Positions 9,371-19,431 of a stretch of DNA of 64,000 bases are shown one piece after another. The DNA comes from Myxococcales bacterium. GTDB lineage: Bacteria; Myxococcota_A; Polyangia; Haliangiales; Haliangiaceae. Below the pieces are notes generated by a model, which was not told the origin of the DNA, searched no databases, and saw only the letters and a program-made list of their open reading frames with translations. The stretch is from contig JADJGV010000011.1 in NCBI GenBank assembly GCA_016707895.1, forward strand, positions 186,001 to 250,000, written 5' to 3'. Made by a program: the position numbers and the translations under genes. Within the stretch, counting starts at the first letter, position 1. Every line of letters starts with the position of its first letter.

Positions 9371-9466
9371 CGCCGCCGACCGTACCCCGCGCCGCCGGCG
9401 GTCGCCATCGCGGCGGCCTTTCTTGCGCCTTACAGCCACCCGCCGCTTGGTCGTATGCTGGGCGCG

Positions 9467-9709
9467 ATGTCGACCGCGCAGCCGAAGAACCCGCTCCACG
9501 GGATCACGCTCGAGCAGATCGTCACCGAGCTGGTGGCGCACTACGGCTGGCCCGAGCTGGCGGCGCGGGTCCGGATCAACTGCTTCGCGCAGGATCCGTC
9601 GGTGGCGTCGAGCCTGAAGTTCCTGCGCAAGACGCCGTGGGCGCGCGAGAAGGTCGAGGGCCTGTACCTGTTCATGCTGCGCGAGCGCAAGCGCGCCGCG
9701 CGCGGGTGA
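9467..9709 (+). CDS. VF530 (DUF2132) family small DNA-binding-like protein
   Basis: 80 residues matching the VF530/DUF2132 family: PLHGITLEQIVTELVAHYGWPELAARVRINCF split by family-typical spacing, then PSVASSLKFLRKTPWAREKVEGLYL. The family is a small helical fold structurally likened to DNA-binding modules; a molecular role is not established. The ATG is preceded by TATGCT with a 7-base gap and no ribosome site, a leaderless-type start. The stop forms TGATCA with the stop of the convergent downstream gene. Confidence 0.88.
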   Translation: MSTAQPKNPLHGITLEQIVTELVAHYGWPELAARVRINCFAQDPSVASSLKFLRKTPWAREKVEGLYLFMLRERKRAARG

Positions 9710-11215
9710 TCACGGCGCCGCGATCAGCCGCAGCGCGTGGCGAGCGTCGTCGACGTCGGCGGCCAGCGGCGCGGTGAGCGTCCACGTGATCCGCGTGCCG
9801 GCGCGATCGATCAGGTAGGCCTCGGTGATCGACTGCGGGCCGCGCCGCCGGGACAGCGTCGCCGGGCGGCCGTCGATCGTCGCGGCGATCGCCGTCGGCG
9901 GGCGCGGCGCCCCGGGCAGCGCCAGCGGCGGCTCCGGCGGCGGCGGCGGCAGCGCCGGGTCGGGGACGATCGCCAGCTCGGCCACCGCGTCGCCGCGCCG
10001 CCAGCGGCGGCGGATGCCGGCGGCGTCCTCGGTCCAGTCGGGCTCGGCCTGCCAGCTGCCGGGCAGCGCGACCTCGACGCCAGCCCGGCGGTGGCGGGAC
10101 GTGCCGCGATCGTCGACCGCGACCGCGTGGGTGATCTCCACGCCGGCCTCGGCGGCCGCCGCGGCGGCCGGGCCCGCCCACGCCGCGGTGAGGTTGTCGG
10201 TCACCACCGACAGCATGCGCGCGCCGATCCGCACCTGCGCGATGCGCATGCGGTAGGGCACGGTCGACGCGACGTCGAGGTCGGCGACGATCGCGCCGCG
10301 ATCGCCGAACCGGGTCAGGCCGGTGCGGATCAACGTCGTCGAGCCGATCCGCGCGCGCATCGCGTCGAGGTACGCGGCCTCGGTGCCGGCCCACGCCTCG
10401 GTGCCGACGTAGACGGTGGTGCCGGTGACGCAGTCGTTGGCGACCAGGCGCTGGCTGGGATCGGTGTCGGCGGGATCGGTGATCACCTTGATCCGCCACT
10501 GCCCGGGCGGCTGGCGCCAGCAGTAGTCGCCGGCGAAGTCGCAGAACACGCCGTCGTGGTACGCGAAGTCGGGGCCGATCAGGTCCTGGGTCACGGTCGG
10601 GCCCAGCGCGGCCACCAGGTCGGCGCGGGCCGCGCGATCGAGCAGGGTCAGGCCGGCCAGCAGGCTGGCCAGCTGCGGCCGCACCGCGTCGCCGCGGGCG
10701 ATCGGGTACTGCAGCTTGACCTCGAGGTAGCGACCGTCGACGACGACGCTGCCGAACAGCCGCTCGTAGCTCGGCGGGTCGCCCCAGGTCTCGCGCTGCA
10801 TGCGGAGCTCGGCGCTGGTGGTCTGGAACGGCTCGGGATCACCGACCGCGGTCCAGTCGTCGCCCGACTTGGCGGCCAGCGCCTCGCGGTGGGCCATGGG
10901 ATCGCCGCGGCCGATCGGGTTGCCGTCGATCGCGAAGTACACGTCGTCGTCGTCGTCATCGGGGTCGATCACGTCGGGCACCAGCGCGACCGCGACCTGG
11001 CCGCCGATGCGCAGCCCGGCGTTGCCGCCGAGGACGCGCCAGCCGGCCGGCACCTTCAGCCGGACCGCCGCGCCGGCGTCCTCGAGCAGGTCGCCGCGCA
11101 GCCGCCAGCCCGGCCCGCGCCGCTCGACCTCCACCGCCGGCGCCGCGGCGTCGGGTGGCGGCGCGCCACCCTTGCAGGCGACGAGCGCCGCCACGACGAT
11201 CACGAGCGACCGCAC
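9710..11215 (-). CDS. Large exported lipoprotein of unknown function
   Basis: 501 residues from a GTG start with TAGGGT six bases upstream (leaderless-type). The leader MRSLVIVVAALVACKGG carries a lipobox Cys14, followed by the Asp/Ala/Pro spacer common to lipoproteins here. Two similar-looking halves, each with a PAGW/PGSW strand motif (KVPAGWRVLGG near residue 55 and VALPGSWQAEP near residue 375), suggest duplicated domains like those of secreted proteins that modify or bind the cell surface. A Pro-rich hinge lies near residue 420. No catalytic motif recognised. It ends at a TGATCA shared with the convergent VF530 gene. Confidence 0.75.
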   Translation of the reverse strand: MRSLVIVVAALVACKGGAPPPDAAAPAVEVERRGPGWRLRGDLLEDAGAAVRLKVPAGWRVLGGNAGLRIGGQVAVALVPDVIDPDDDDDDVYFAIDGNPIGRGDPMAHREALAAKSGDDWTAVGDPEPFQTTSAELRMQRETWGDPPSYERLFGSVVVDGRYLEVKLQYPIARGDAVRPQLASLLAGLTLLDRAARADLVAALGPTVTQDLIGPDFAYHDGVFCDFAGDYCWRQPPGQWRIKVITDPADTDPSQRLVANDCVTGTTVYVGTEAWAGTEAAYLDAMRARIGSTTLIRTGLTRFGDRGAIVADLDVASTVPYRMRIAQVRIGARMLSVVTDNLTAAWAGPAAAAAAEAGVEITHAVAVDDRGTSRHRRAGVEVALPGSWQAEPDWTEDAAGIRRRWRRGDAVAELAIVPDPALPPPPPEPPLALPGAPRPPTAIAATIDGRPATLSRRRGPQSITEAYLIDRAGTRITWTLTAPLAADVDDARHALRLIAAP

Positions 11216-11241
11216 GCCCCGACCCTACACCACCGCGACCG

Positions 11242-12513
<1,272 letters not shown>

Positions 12514-12515
12514 GA

Positions 12516-12547
12516 CCGGAATCCGGTGACCACCCTCCGGAATCCGG
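12516..12547. promoter_or_regulatory. Tandem 11-bp palindromes, candidate activator sites
   Basis: CCGGAATCCGG occurs at 12516-12526 and 12537-12547, each a perfect odd-centred palindrome. Their centres are 21 bp apart, two helical turns, as for cooperative dimers. They sit just upstream of the sigma-54 activator start (12513) and about 110-135 bp upstream of the sigma-54-like promoter at 12642, the usual enhancer distance. Confidence 0.7.
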
Positions 12548-12641
12548 AGAGCCCTGCCATTGTGTCACCCCGAGCCCGCTTCGCCAGGGCTCAAGTCGCC
12601 GAGATCGTGACGCGGCCGGCAGGGCCCGGGCCGCGGCTGGC

Positions 12642-12658
12642 TGGCACGCGACTTGATG
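12642..12658 (+). promoter_or_regulatory. Near-consensus sigma-54 promoter of the peptidase gene
   Basis: TGGCACG-CGAC-TTGATG matches the -24 box exactly and the -12 box except that GC is GA. The predicted transcript would begin one or two bases before the ATG at 12670. The divergent FHA activator and the tandem palindromes support the reading; the imperfect -12 dinucleotide lowers confidence. Confidence 0.5.
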
Positions 12659-12669
12659 TACGTGAGGGC

Positions 12670-13314
12670 ATGCCCGCAATCGCGCTGCTTCCGCTGGTCG
12701 CCGCAGGGTGGATGACCCTGCAGCAGCCGGATCCGCCGGTCAGCGTGCTCGACGCCGCGCAGGTCGCGGTCACCGAGGCCCTGCAGGCCGCCCGCGCGGC
12801 CCAGGTCGAGGTGACGATCTTCAACGTCAACTTCCCCGAGACGATCACCCTCTACGTCGGCCGCGACGGCTCGGTCGACGACGCCACCCGCAAGCAGCTC
12901 GAGCGCACCTTCAAGTGCAAGCGGACCAAGCGCCAGCACGCGATCGATCGCGGCCTGCTGGTGATGCTGGCCGACGTGGCGGCGCGTTACCCCGGCAAGA
13001 CCATCGAGTACGTGTCCGCGTACCGCGCGGTCGACCCGCGCGAGTCGCGGCACCGCCAGGGCCGCGCGTTCGACTTCCGCATCCCGGGCGTGCCGCTGAC
13101 CGAGCTGCGCGACTACGTCTGGACCCACCACAGCGAGATCGGCGTCGGCTGGTACCCGCAGAGCAACTTCATCCACATGGATCACCGGCCCGGCGACAAG
13201 GACTACGCCTGGACCCAGATCGGCGCCACCGAGCACGGCAACCCGTACTGGGCGACCAAGGCCCGGCGCGCCGAAGCCGCGCCCGAGCGGCCGCGCCGCG
13301 GCGCCGGCGCGTAG
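12670..13314 (+). CDS. Exported M15A/DUF882 (YcbK-like) peptidase
   Basis: 214 residues with a hydrophobic N-terminus (MPAIALLPLVAAGWM), probably a signal peptide. The domain matches the DUF882/M15A zinc peptidase family related to YcbK and peptidoglycan D,D-carboxypeptidases. Metal ligands: H and D in SRHRQGRAFDFRI (H-x6-D type), and H in SNFIHMDHRP, preceded by VGWYP. An upstream Lys/Cys-containing segment (FKCKRTKRQHAIDRGLLVMLADVA) is the family's second conserved block. The likely substrate is peptidoglycan peptide stems in the periplasm. It is divergent from an FHA sigma-54 activator, with a sigma-54-like promoter ending 11 bases before the ATG, so regulated expression is likely. Confidence 0.85.
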   Translation: MPAIALLPLVAAGWMTLQQPDPPVSVLDAAQVAVTEALQAARAAQVEVTIFNVNFPETITLYVGRDGSVDDATRKQLERTFKCKRTKRQHAIDRGLLVMLADVAARYPGKTIEYVSAYRAVDPRESRHRQGRAFDFRIPGVPLTELRDYVWTHHSEIGVGWYPQSNFIHMDHRPGDKDYAWTQIGATEHGNPYWATKARRAEAAPERPRRGAGA

Positions 13315-13321
13315 CCCGCGC

Positions 13322-14017
13322 TTACGGCGTCCAGGTGAGCCGCGGCCCGCGGGTGCGCGCCCCGCCGAACGTCGCGATCAGGTCGTAGGTGCCGGCCGGG
13401 ATCGCCACGCCGCCGACGGTGGTGCCGAGGAACGGGTAGCTGCGCGCCATCGGCGTGAACTCGCCGGGGATGGTGGCCACGGCGAAGACCAGCTCGTCGC
13501 CGTCGACCGCGAGATCGGGATCGACCGCCAGCTCGAGCGGCGCCGACATCCGGCTGACGGTGGTCACGGCGACGACGCGATCGGCCTGGCCGCTGGTGAA
13601 GCTGATCGGCTGACCGGGCAGGCGCACGCCCATCACGACGACCAGGTGCAGGTCGTCGGGGGTGATCGTCAGCGGGCCGCAGCCGCCCGGCGCCGCGACC
13701 GCGCCGCCGACGCGGTAGTTGGCGGCCGGCACCCGGGCCCCGGCGCCGTCGGTGCCGTCCCACGCCACCTGACCGTCGCCGAGCTGCGCCGGCGGCAGCG
13801 CGACGTCGGCGACGCCGTCGGTGGCGATCGCCCGCAGCGCGACGGTCGCGGCGGGATCGCCATCGCCGCTCCACGCGATCGTCACCGTCCCGGTCGGGCC
13901 GAGCTGGGCGAAGCCGTCGGGCGCGGTCAGCGCGAACTGTCCGGCGCTCGGACAGCTGGCGTCGTCGGCGCAGCCGACACCGACGACGAGCACGGACACG
14001 AGCGCGAGCCTACGCAC
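13322..14017 (-). CDS. Lipoprotein with FlgD/Ig-like repeats
   Basis: I place the start at GTG 14017 because TAGGAT ends six bases before it, the spacing seen at other genes here; GTG 14023 would add two residues with no spacing. The leader LALVSVLVVGVGC has a lipobox Cys. The roughly 215-residue mature part has two beta-sandwich-like stretches, with WSGDG, VAWDGTDGAGARVPAANYRV (a FlgD-like Ig turn in the first half) and IPAGTYDLIATFGG near the end. No catalytic site. It converges on the peptidase gene with a seven-base gap. Surface-exposed binding protein of unknown role. Confidence 0.75.
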   Translation of the reverse strand: MRRLALVSVLVVGVGCADDASCPSAGQFALTAPDGFAQLGPTGTVTIAWSGDGDPAATVALRAIATDGVADVALPPAQLGDGQVAWDGTDGAGARVPAANYRVGGAVAAPGGCGPLTITPDDLHLVVVMGVRLPGQPISFTSGQADRVVAVTTVSRMSAPLELAVDPDLAVDGDELVFAVATIPGEFTPMARSYPFLGTTVGGVAIPAGTYDLIATFGGARTRGPRLTWTP

Positions 14018-14115
14018 ACGCACATCCTACGCGACGTCCCCACCGACATCGAGTGTGGGCGCCCCCACCGATCTTACTAGATCGCCTGAACCCCCGACGC
14101 CGTTACGATCGATCC

Positions 14116-17100
14116 GTGTCGACGCCGCGCCACGTGCGCTCCGACCCGTCCGTCGATCACCGCGCCGCGACCGCCGGGTTCGAAGGCGACGAGCGCTTCG
14201 AGCTGCGCGGCCTGGTCGGCGAGGGCGGCATGGGGCTGGTCTACCAGGCCTACGATCGCGAGCGCGATCTGGTGGTCGCGCTCAAGACGTTGCGCGCGAT
14301 CGATCCCGACGCGCTGTACCGCCTGAAGACCGAGTTCCGCGCGCGCGCCGATCTCGAGCACCGCAACCTGGTGCGGCTCGGCGAGCTGCTGCACTCGGGC
14401 GGCCACTGGTTCTTCACGATGGAGCTGGTCGACGGCGTGCCGTTCCTCGAGCACGTCCGCGCCGAGGATCGCACGCTCGACGACACCGGCGACGGCTCGT
14501 GGCCGGGGCGGCTCGACGAGGCGGCGCTGCGCGAGAGCCTGCGCCAGCTGGCCCAGGGCCTCGACGTCTTGCACCGCGCTGGCAAGGTCCACCGCGATCT
14601 CAAGCCGTCGAACGTGCTGATCACCCGCAAGGGCCGCGTGGTCGTGCTCGACTTCGGGCTGGTGCGCGACGCCGTGATGACCCAGGTCAGCGACGCGGCG
14701 GTGGTCGGCACCGCGGCGTACATGGCGCCCGAGCAGGCGATGAGCCCGGCGGTGTCGCCGGCCGCCGACTGCTACAGCGTCGGCGTGATGCTGTTCGAGG
14801 CGCTGACCGGGCGGCTGCCGTACGAGGGCCGCGCCATCGAGATCCTGATGAACAAGCAGCAGCGCGCCGCGCCGCCGGTGGCGCGGTTCGGCCCGGCGCC
14901 GGCTGACCTGGCCCAGCTGTGCGACGAGCTCCTGGCGCTGGAGCCGGCGCGGCGCCCGACCGCGGCCGACATCGTGGCCCGGCTGTCGACGCGGCCGTCG
15001 ACCCGCGCCCCCGATCGCGCGCTGCCGTTCGTCGGCCGCACCGGCGAGCTGGCCCGGCTGGCGGCGGCGCTCGACGAGGTGCGCCGCGGCCAGCCGCGGA
15101 CGGTGTGCATCGAGGGCCCGTCGGGCATCGGCAAGAGCGCGCTGGTGCACGCGTTCGTCGAGCACCTCGACCGCGAGCACGGCGAGGTCAGGGTGCTGTC
15201 GGGTCGCTGCTACGAGCGCGAGTCGGTGCCGTTCAAGGGCATCGACGGCGTCGTCGACGACCTCGTGCGCGACCTGCTGCGCCGCGACCCGATCGACGTC
15301 GCCTTCCTGCTGACGCCCGAGGTCGACGCGCTGGCCCGCACCTTCCCGGTGCTGCGCCGGGTGCCGGCCATCGCCCGGCTCTCGGTCCGGAAGCCGGACA
15401 GCCCGATCGAGCTGCGGGCACGGGCGTTCCGCGGGCTGCGCCACCTGTTGACCGCGCTGGCGGTGCAAGCGCCGCTGGTGATCGTCATCGACGACGTGCA
15501 GTGGGCCGGCAGCGACGGCCTGGCGCTCCTGGGCGAGGTGCTCGAGCCGTCGGCGGCGCCGCCGATCCTGCTGATCCTGACCCGCCGCCTGGCCGCGACC
15601 GCGCCGCCGCTGGCGCTGCCCGGGGCGATCACGACGATGGCGCTCGAGCGGCTGACCGCCGCCGAGGGCCGCGCGCTGGTGACGCTGCTGGCGCCCGAAC
15701 GCGCCGCCGACGCCGACGCGCTGGTCGACGACGCCGACGGCCACCCGCTGTTCCTGCAGCAGCTGGTGCGGCACAGCGCCGGCGCGGTGGCCCGGCTCGA
15801 CCAGGCGCTGTGGGCGCAGGTGACGCGGATGGAGCCGGCGTCGCGGCGGGTGCTGGAGCTGGTGGCGGTGGCCGGCGCGCCGGTGCCGCAGGGCGTGATC
15901 GGCAGCGCCCTCGAGCTCGATCGCCGGGCGCTGGCCAAGGCCATCGACACGCTGCGCGCCAGCTGGCTGGTGCGCACCGGCGGCACCCGCAGCCACGATC
16001 CGATCGAGCCGTACCACGACCGGGTGCGCGACGCGGTGACCGCGCGGATCCCGATGGCGCGGCGGCGCCGCTACCACCGCTGGCTGGCGGCCGCGCTGCT
16101 GGCGTCGCCGGCCGTCGAGCAGGCGCCGCTCCTGGTGGTGCGCCACCTCGAGGCCGCCGGCGCGCTCGATCACGCCGCCGAGCTGGCCGAGGTGTCGGCG
16201 CAGCGCGCGTGCGACGCGCTGGCGTTCGAGCTGGCCGCCGACCTGTGGGCGGCGGCGCTGCGCATGGGCCGCCACGACGACGATCGCCGCCGCGCGATCC
16301 TGGCGGCGCGCGCCGAGGCGCTGGGCTACGCGGGCCGCGGCCACGCCGCCGCGCAGGTGTACCTGGCCGCCGCCGAGGGCGCCGAGCCCGAGGTCGCGGC
16401 GCGCTGCCGGCGGCTGGCCGCCCACGAGCTGCTGGTCAGCGGCCACGTCGTCGAGGGCCGCCGGCTGCTCGACGAGGTGCTGGCCGAGATCGGCGACTAC
16501 AACCCGCGGACGATCGGCGCGGCCAAGCGCTGGCTGGCGTGGCTGTGGCTGCGCACGCTGGTGCGCGGCACCCACTTCACGCCGCGCCGCACGCCCGACG
16601 CGCCGTCGATCGATCACCTGCGGCTCGACGTCTACCGCACGGCATCGCTGGGCCTGGGCATGGTCGAGGTGATCGCCGGCGGCGCGTTCCAGGCCCGGGC
16701 GCTGCTGGTGGCGCTGCGGCTGGGCGATCGCCGCCGCGTGACCTACGCGCTGGCCTACCACGCGATGTACCTGGGCTCGAGCGGCGTGCGGGTCGGGCTG
16801 GCCCGCCGCGCCGTGGCCCGCGCCGCCGAGCTGGCCCGCGCGTGCGAGAGCCAGTTCCTGGTGGCGTGGGCGCGCGCCGCCGAGGGCATCGTCGAGTTCT
16901 TCGCCGGGCGCTACGCCTACGCGATCAGCTGCCTGTCGGAGGCCGAGGTGGCGCTGCGCGAGCGCTCGGTCGGCACCGCCGCCGAGATCAACCACGTCCG
17001 CGTGTTCATCGTGATGGCGCTGCGCCGCCACAACGACTACCGCGAGCTGGCGGTGCGGCAGCGCGACTACCTGCGCGACGCGATCCGCCGCGGCGATCGC

Positions 17101-17724
17101 TACGCCGCCGCCAGCTTCCAGTGGTCGAGCAACGTCGTGTGGCTGGCCGCCGACGATCCCGCCCGCGCGCGCGCCGAGCTGGCCCCCGACATCTGGTCGG
17201 CGCCCGAGGCCGGCCTGCACCTGCAGCACTGGTTCCGGGTGCGCGGGCTGGCCGAGCTGGCGCTGTACGAGGACGATCCCGCGGCGGTGGCGCGCGCGGC
17301 GCACGACATCCGGCCGTTCGCCGGGCCGGCGTTCGCCCACGTCGAGGCGGTGCGCACCGAGACGCTGTACCTGGTGGCCCGCGCCGCGGTGGTGGCCGGC
17401 GACGCCGGCGCCGCGCGCAAGGCCATCGCGCCGCTGGTGCGGGTGCGCGCGCCATACATCCGCACGTTCGTGCGGCTGGTGCTGGCAGCGATCGAGGTGA
17501 TGCGCGATCGCCCCGACCGCGCCCGCGCGCTGCTGCGCGGCGCCGCCTCCGACGCCGAGGCCGTCGACATGCCCGGCACCGCCGCGCTGGCTCGCCGCCG
17601 CCTGGCCGAGCTCGACGGCGACGCCGCGGCGCTGGCCGAGGCCGACGCCGCGCTGGCCGCCCGCGGCGTGACCGACCCGGTCGCGTTCGCGCGGATGTTC
17701 GCGACCTGGCCGCGGACGCGCTAG
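14116..17724 (+). CDS. PknK-like Ser/Thr kinase with AAA ATPase and TPR-like region
   Basis: 1202 residues from GTG 14116, which follows TACGAT by six bases (leaderless-type); a start at 14053 is possible but would put the promoter inside the gene. The Hanks-type kinase spans about 28-290: glycine loop GEGGMG, Lys57, HRD 159-161, DFG 179-181, APE. An AAA/STAND-type ATPase follows (FVGRTGELARL, Walker A GPSGIGKS 334-341, Walker B VIVIDDVQWAGSD). The remaining 650 residues are helical TPR-like repeats. This is the PknK architecture without a DNA-binding tail, so a signalling hub acting by phosphorylation and protein contacts is likely. The stop codon is embedded in an 8-bp tandem repeat. Confidence 0.92.
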   Translation: MSTPRHVRSDPSVDHRAATAGFEGDERFELRGLVGEGGMGLVYQAYDRERDLVVALKTLRAIDPDALYRLKTEFRARADLEHRNLVRLGELLHSGGHWFFTMELVDGVPFLEHVRAEDRTLDDTGDGSWPGRLDEAALRESLRQLAQGLDVLHRAGKVHRDLKPSNVLITRKGRVVVLDFGLVRDAVMTQVSDAAVVGTAAYMAPEQAMSPAVSPAADCYSVGVMLFEALTGRLPYEGRAIEILMNKQQRAAPPVARFGPAPADLAQLCDELLALEPARRPTAADIVARLSTRPSTRAPDRALPFVGRTGELARLAAALDEVRRGQPRTVCIEGPSGIGKSALVHAFVEHLDREHGEVRVLSGRCYERESVPFKGIDGVVDDLVRDLLRRDPIDVAFLLTPEVDALARTFPVLRRVPAIARLSVRKPDSPIELRARAFRGLRHLLTALAVQAPLVIVIDDVQWAGSDGLALLGEVLEPSAAPPILLILTRRLAATAPPLALPGAITTMALERLTAAEGRALVTLLAPERAADADALVDDADGHPLFLQQLVRHSAGAVARLDQALWAQVTRMEPASRRVLELVAVAGAPVPQGVIGSALELDRRALAKAIDTLRASWLVRTGGTRSHDPIEPYHDRVRDAVTARIPMARRRRYHRWLAAALLASPAVEQAPLLVVRHLEAAGALDHAAELAEVSAQRACDALAFELAADLWAAALRMGRHDDDRRRAILAARAEALGYAGRGHAAAQVYLAAAEGAEPEVAARCRRLAAHELLVSGHVVEGRRLLDEVLAEIGDYNPRTIGAAKRWLAWLWLRTLVRGTHFTPRRTPDAPSIDHLRLDVYRTASLGLGMVEVIAGGAFQARALLVALRLGDRRRVTYALAYHAMYLGSSGVRVGLARRAVARAAELARACESQFLVAWARAAEGIVEFFAGRYAYAISCLSEAEVALRERSVGTAAEINHVRVFIVMALRRHNDYRELAVRQRDYLRDAIRRGDRYAAASFQWSSNVVWLAADDPARARAELAPDIWSAPEAGLHLQHWFRVRGLAELALYEDDPAAVARAAHDIRPFAGPAFAHVEAVRTETLYLVARAAVVAGDAGAARKAIAPLVRVRAPYIRTFVRLVLAAIEVMRDRPDRARALLRGAASDAEAVDMPGTAALARRRLAELDGDAAALAEADAALAARGVTDPVAFARMFATWPRTR

Positions 17725-17820
17725 CGCGCTAGCGCGCTAGCGCGCTGGTGCGGGTGCCGATGCCGGAGTCGATGCCGGAGTCGGAGTCGGAGTCGGAGTC
17801 GGTGCCGGTGCCGGAGTCGA
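17721..17820. repeat. CTAGCGCG and GGAGTC/GGTGCC microsatellites
   Basis: Three copies of the 8-mer CTAGCGCG (17721-17744) and a decayed fourth include the TAG stop of the kinase gene. They are followed by hexamer repeats of GGAGTC and GGTGCC to 17820. Slippage here could shift or remove the stop. No gene is supported in this stretch. Confidence 0.85.
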
Positions 17821-17975
17821 TCCCACGTGGGACATCACCACCCGATCCCACGTGGGACATCACGACCCGATCCCACGTGGGACATCACGACCCGATCCCA
17901 CGCGGGACATCACCACCCGATCCCACGCGATCCCACGTGGAACATCACGACCCGATCCCACGTGGGGCATCACCA
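17819..17975. repeat. Tandem 25-bp repeats with a CCCACGTGGG palindrome
   Basis: Units start at 17821, 17846, 17871, 17896, 17931 and 17956 with a partial 10-bp unit at 17921. Most carry the perfect palindrome TCCCACGTGGGA; some have one change. They lie between convergent genes, and the last units encode the C-terminus of gluQ on the minus strand. There is no spacer diversity, so not CRISPR. Possible roles are a bidirectional terminator or a protein-binding array. Confidence 0.9.
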
Positions 17976-18901
17976 GCCATGCTGATCAGCGCATCGTCGC
18001 GCCAGATCACCCGGACGTCGTCGGTCCGAACCCGCGCCCAGGCGAAGTCGGCGAGCAGCGCGGCCGGCGTGATCGGCGTCGCGGTCGGACGCAGCCCGCA
18101 GGCGCGGGCCAGCGCGCCGCACAGGCTGGGCCCGTCGTAGGCGCGGCGCACCCGCGACGCCGGGATCGAGCCGTGCAGCTTGGCGAGCTTGCCCCCCTCC
18201 TCGGCGATCAGCAGCAGGTGGTGGCGATAGGCCGGCGTCGGCAGCCCCAGCGCTTGCTGGATCCGCACCTGCGTCGCGGTCGACGGCGCGATGTCCTTGC
18301 CGCGCACGACGCGGGTGACGCCGCTGGCGGCGTCGTCGACGACGACCACCAGCTGGTACGCGATCACGCCGTCGCGCCGCACGACCACCGGGTCGCCCAT
18401 CTCGGCCGCAGGATCCTGTGACAGATCGAGCCCGCCGAGATCGACCAGCGCCAGCGGCCCGTCGTCGAGCCGCAGCCGGATGGTCGCGCCGGGGCTGCGC
18501 CAGCCGTCGGGCGGCAGGCCGCGATCGCGGCAGCGGTTGTCGTACGCCCAGCCGCCGTCGGGGGCGCGCCGCCCGCCGGCGCGATCGCGGCGCGAGCACG
18601 CACACGCGTACAGCCGCCCCGCGGCGGCCAGGCGATCGAGCGCCGCGGCGTGATCGGCGGCGCGCTCCGACTGCACGACGACCGCGTCCCAGTCGAGGCC
18701 CAGCCACGCCAGGTCGTCGACCAGCTGGGCCTGCCACTCGGCGCGGCAGCGGGTGTGGTCGAGGTTCTCGAGGCGGAGCAGCGCACGGCCGCCGGCGGCG
18801 CGGGCGTCGAGCCACACCAGCAGCGCCGACAACAGCGTGCCGGGGTGGGCCTCGCCAGTGGTCGACGGGGCGAACCGCGAGACCACGGGCGGCGCGTCCA
18901 T
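17945..18901 (-). CDS. gluQ: Glutamyl-Q tRNA(Asp) synthetase
   Basis: A truncated glutamyl-tRNA synthetase paralogue (GluQ/YadB family) that activates glutamate and attaches it to queuosine in tRNA(Asp). Length is 318 residues, in the family range. It lacks the anticodon-binding half. RFAPSTTGEAHPGT is the HIGH-type ATP site with His-Pro-Gly in place of the usual His-Leu-Gly. A zinc-site region carries CACSRRD and YDNRCR. The KMSKS equivalent is KLAKLHGS. ATG 18901 is preferred to GTG 18907 because TAGGCT precedes it by six bases. The last residues are encoded by units of the 25-bp repeat array, so the natural C-terminus has been overwritten or extended by repeat DNA. Confidence 0.9.
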   Translation of the reverse strand: MDAPPVVSRFAPSTTGEAHPGTLLSALLVWLDARAAGGRALLRLENLDHTRCRAEWQAQLVDDLAWLGLDWDAVVVQSERAADHAAALDRLAAAGRLYACACSRRDRAGGRRAPDGGWAYDNRCRDRGLPPDGWRSPGATIRLRLDDGPLALVDLGGLDLSQDPAAEMGDPVVVRRDGVIAYQLVVVVDDAASGVTRVVRGKDIAPSTATQVRIQQALGLPTPAYRHHLLLIAEEGGKLAKLHGSIPASRVRRAYDGPSLCGALARACGLRPTATPITPAALLADFAWARVRTDDVRVIWRDDALISMAGDAPRGIGS

Positions 18902-18990
18902 GGCCACAGCCTAGAACACCCACGGCGTGGAGCGCCGCGCGACGGCATTCAAACCGTGCGGTCGTCGAGCGATCGTGGTTGGATGGCGGC

Positions 18991-19431
18991 GTGCCGCTGG
19001 CGCCACTGCGATGGCTGTACTTCGTGCTGGGGTGCGCGTTCTTCGCGATCGGCGTCGCCGGGATCATCTTGCCGGCGGTGCCGGCCACGCCGTTCATGTT
19101 GCTGGCGCTGTGGGGCTGGTCGCGCAGCTCGCCGCGGCTCGAGGCGTGGTTGTTGGCCCACCGGGTGTTCGGGCCGACCCTGCGCGGGTGGCGCGCCCAC
19201 CGCGTGATCTCATGGCGCGCCAAGGCGATCGCGTGGGTGTCGATGGCCGCCAGCCTGACCTACCTGATCGTCTGGAAGGACACCGCGTGGTGGATCCTGG
19301 CGATCGTGATCGCGGTGATGGCCTACGGCGTGTGGTTCATGGCGCGCTGCCCGTCGCGGCCGCCGGCGGTGGTCACGGACGCGACCGCAAGCCCGCGCGG
19401 AACCGGGCCGGCAAGATCGAGCCGTGCTTGA
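18991..19431 (+). CDS. YbaN/DUF454 family inner-membrane protein
   Basis: A 146-residue membrane protein of the YbaN family, function unestablished. It has three or four hydrophobic helices: LYFVLGCAFFAIGVAGIILP, ATPFMLLALWGW, KAIAWVSMAASLTYLIV and WWILAIVIAVMAYGVWF. The family motif LPAVPATPFMLLA between helices 1 and 2 is present. The GTG start is preceded by TTGGAT with a six-base gap. The last 19 codons overlap the 3' end of the convergent gene 19373-20023, an unusually long convergent overlap, so the polar C-terminal tail may be recently acquired. Confidence 0.85.
   Translation: MPLAPLRWLYFVLGCAFFAIGVAGIILPAVPATPFMLLALWGWSRSSPRLEAWLLAHRVFGPTLRGWRAHRVISWRAKAIAWVSMAASLTYLIVWKDTAWWILAIVIAVMAYGVWFMARCPSRPPAVVTDATASPRGTGPARSSRA

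Noticed and set aside
14170..14190. GGTTCGAA-like sequence suggesting a tRNA T-arm
   Set aside because: It lies inside the kinase reading frame and no acceptor or anticodon stems can be paired around it.
14077..17340. 1087-residue open frame antisense to the PknK-like kinase
   Set aside because: Same shadow pattern; no start signal or domain.
17819..17975. CRISPR-like array
   Set aside because: Units are contiguous 25-bp copies with no unique spacers, and no cas gene is near.
17748..18140. 130-codon frame across the repeat array
   Set aside because: Encoded entirely by microsatellite and repeat DNA plus the antisense of gluQ; no start signal of the local type.
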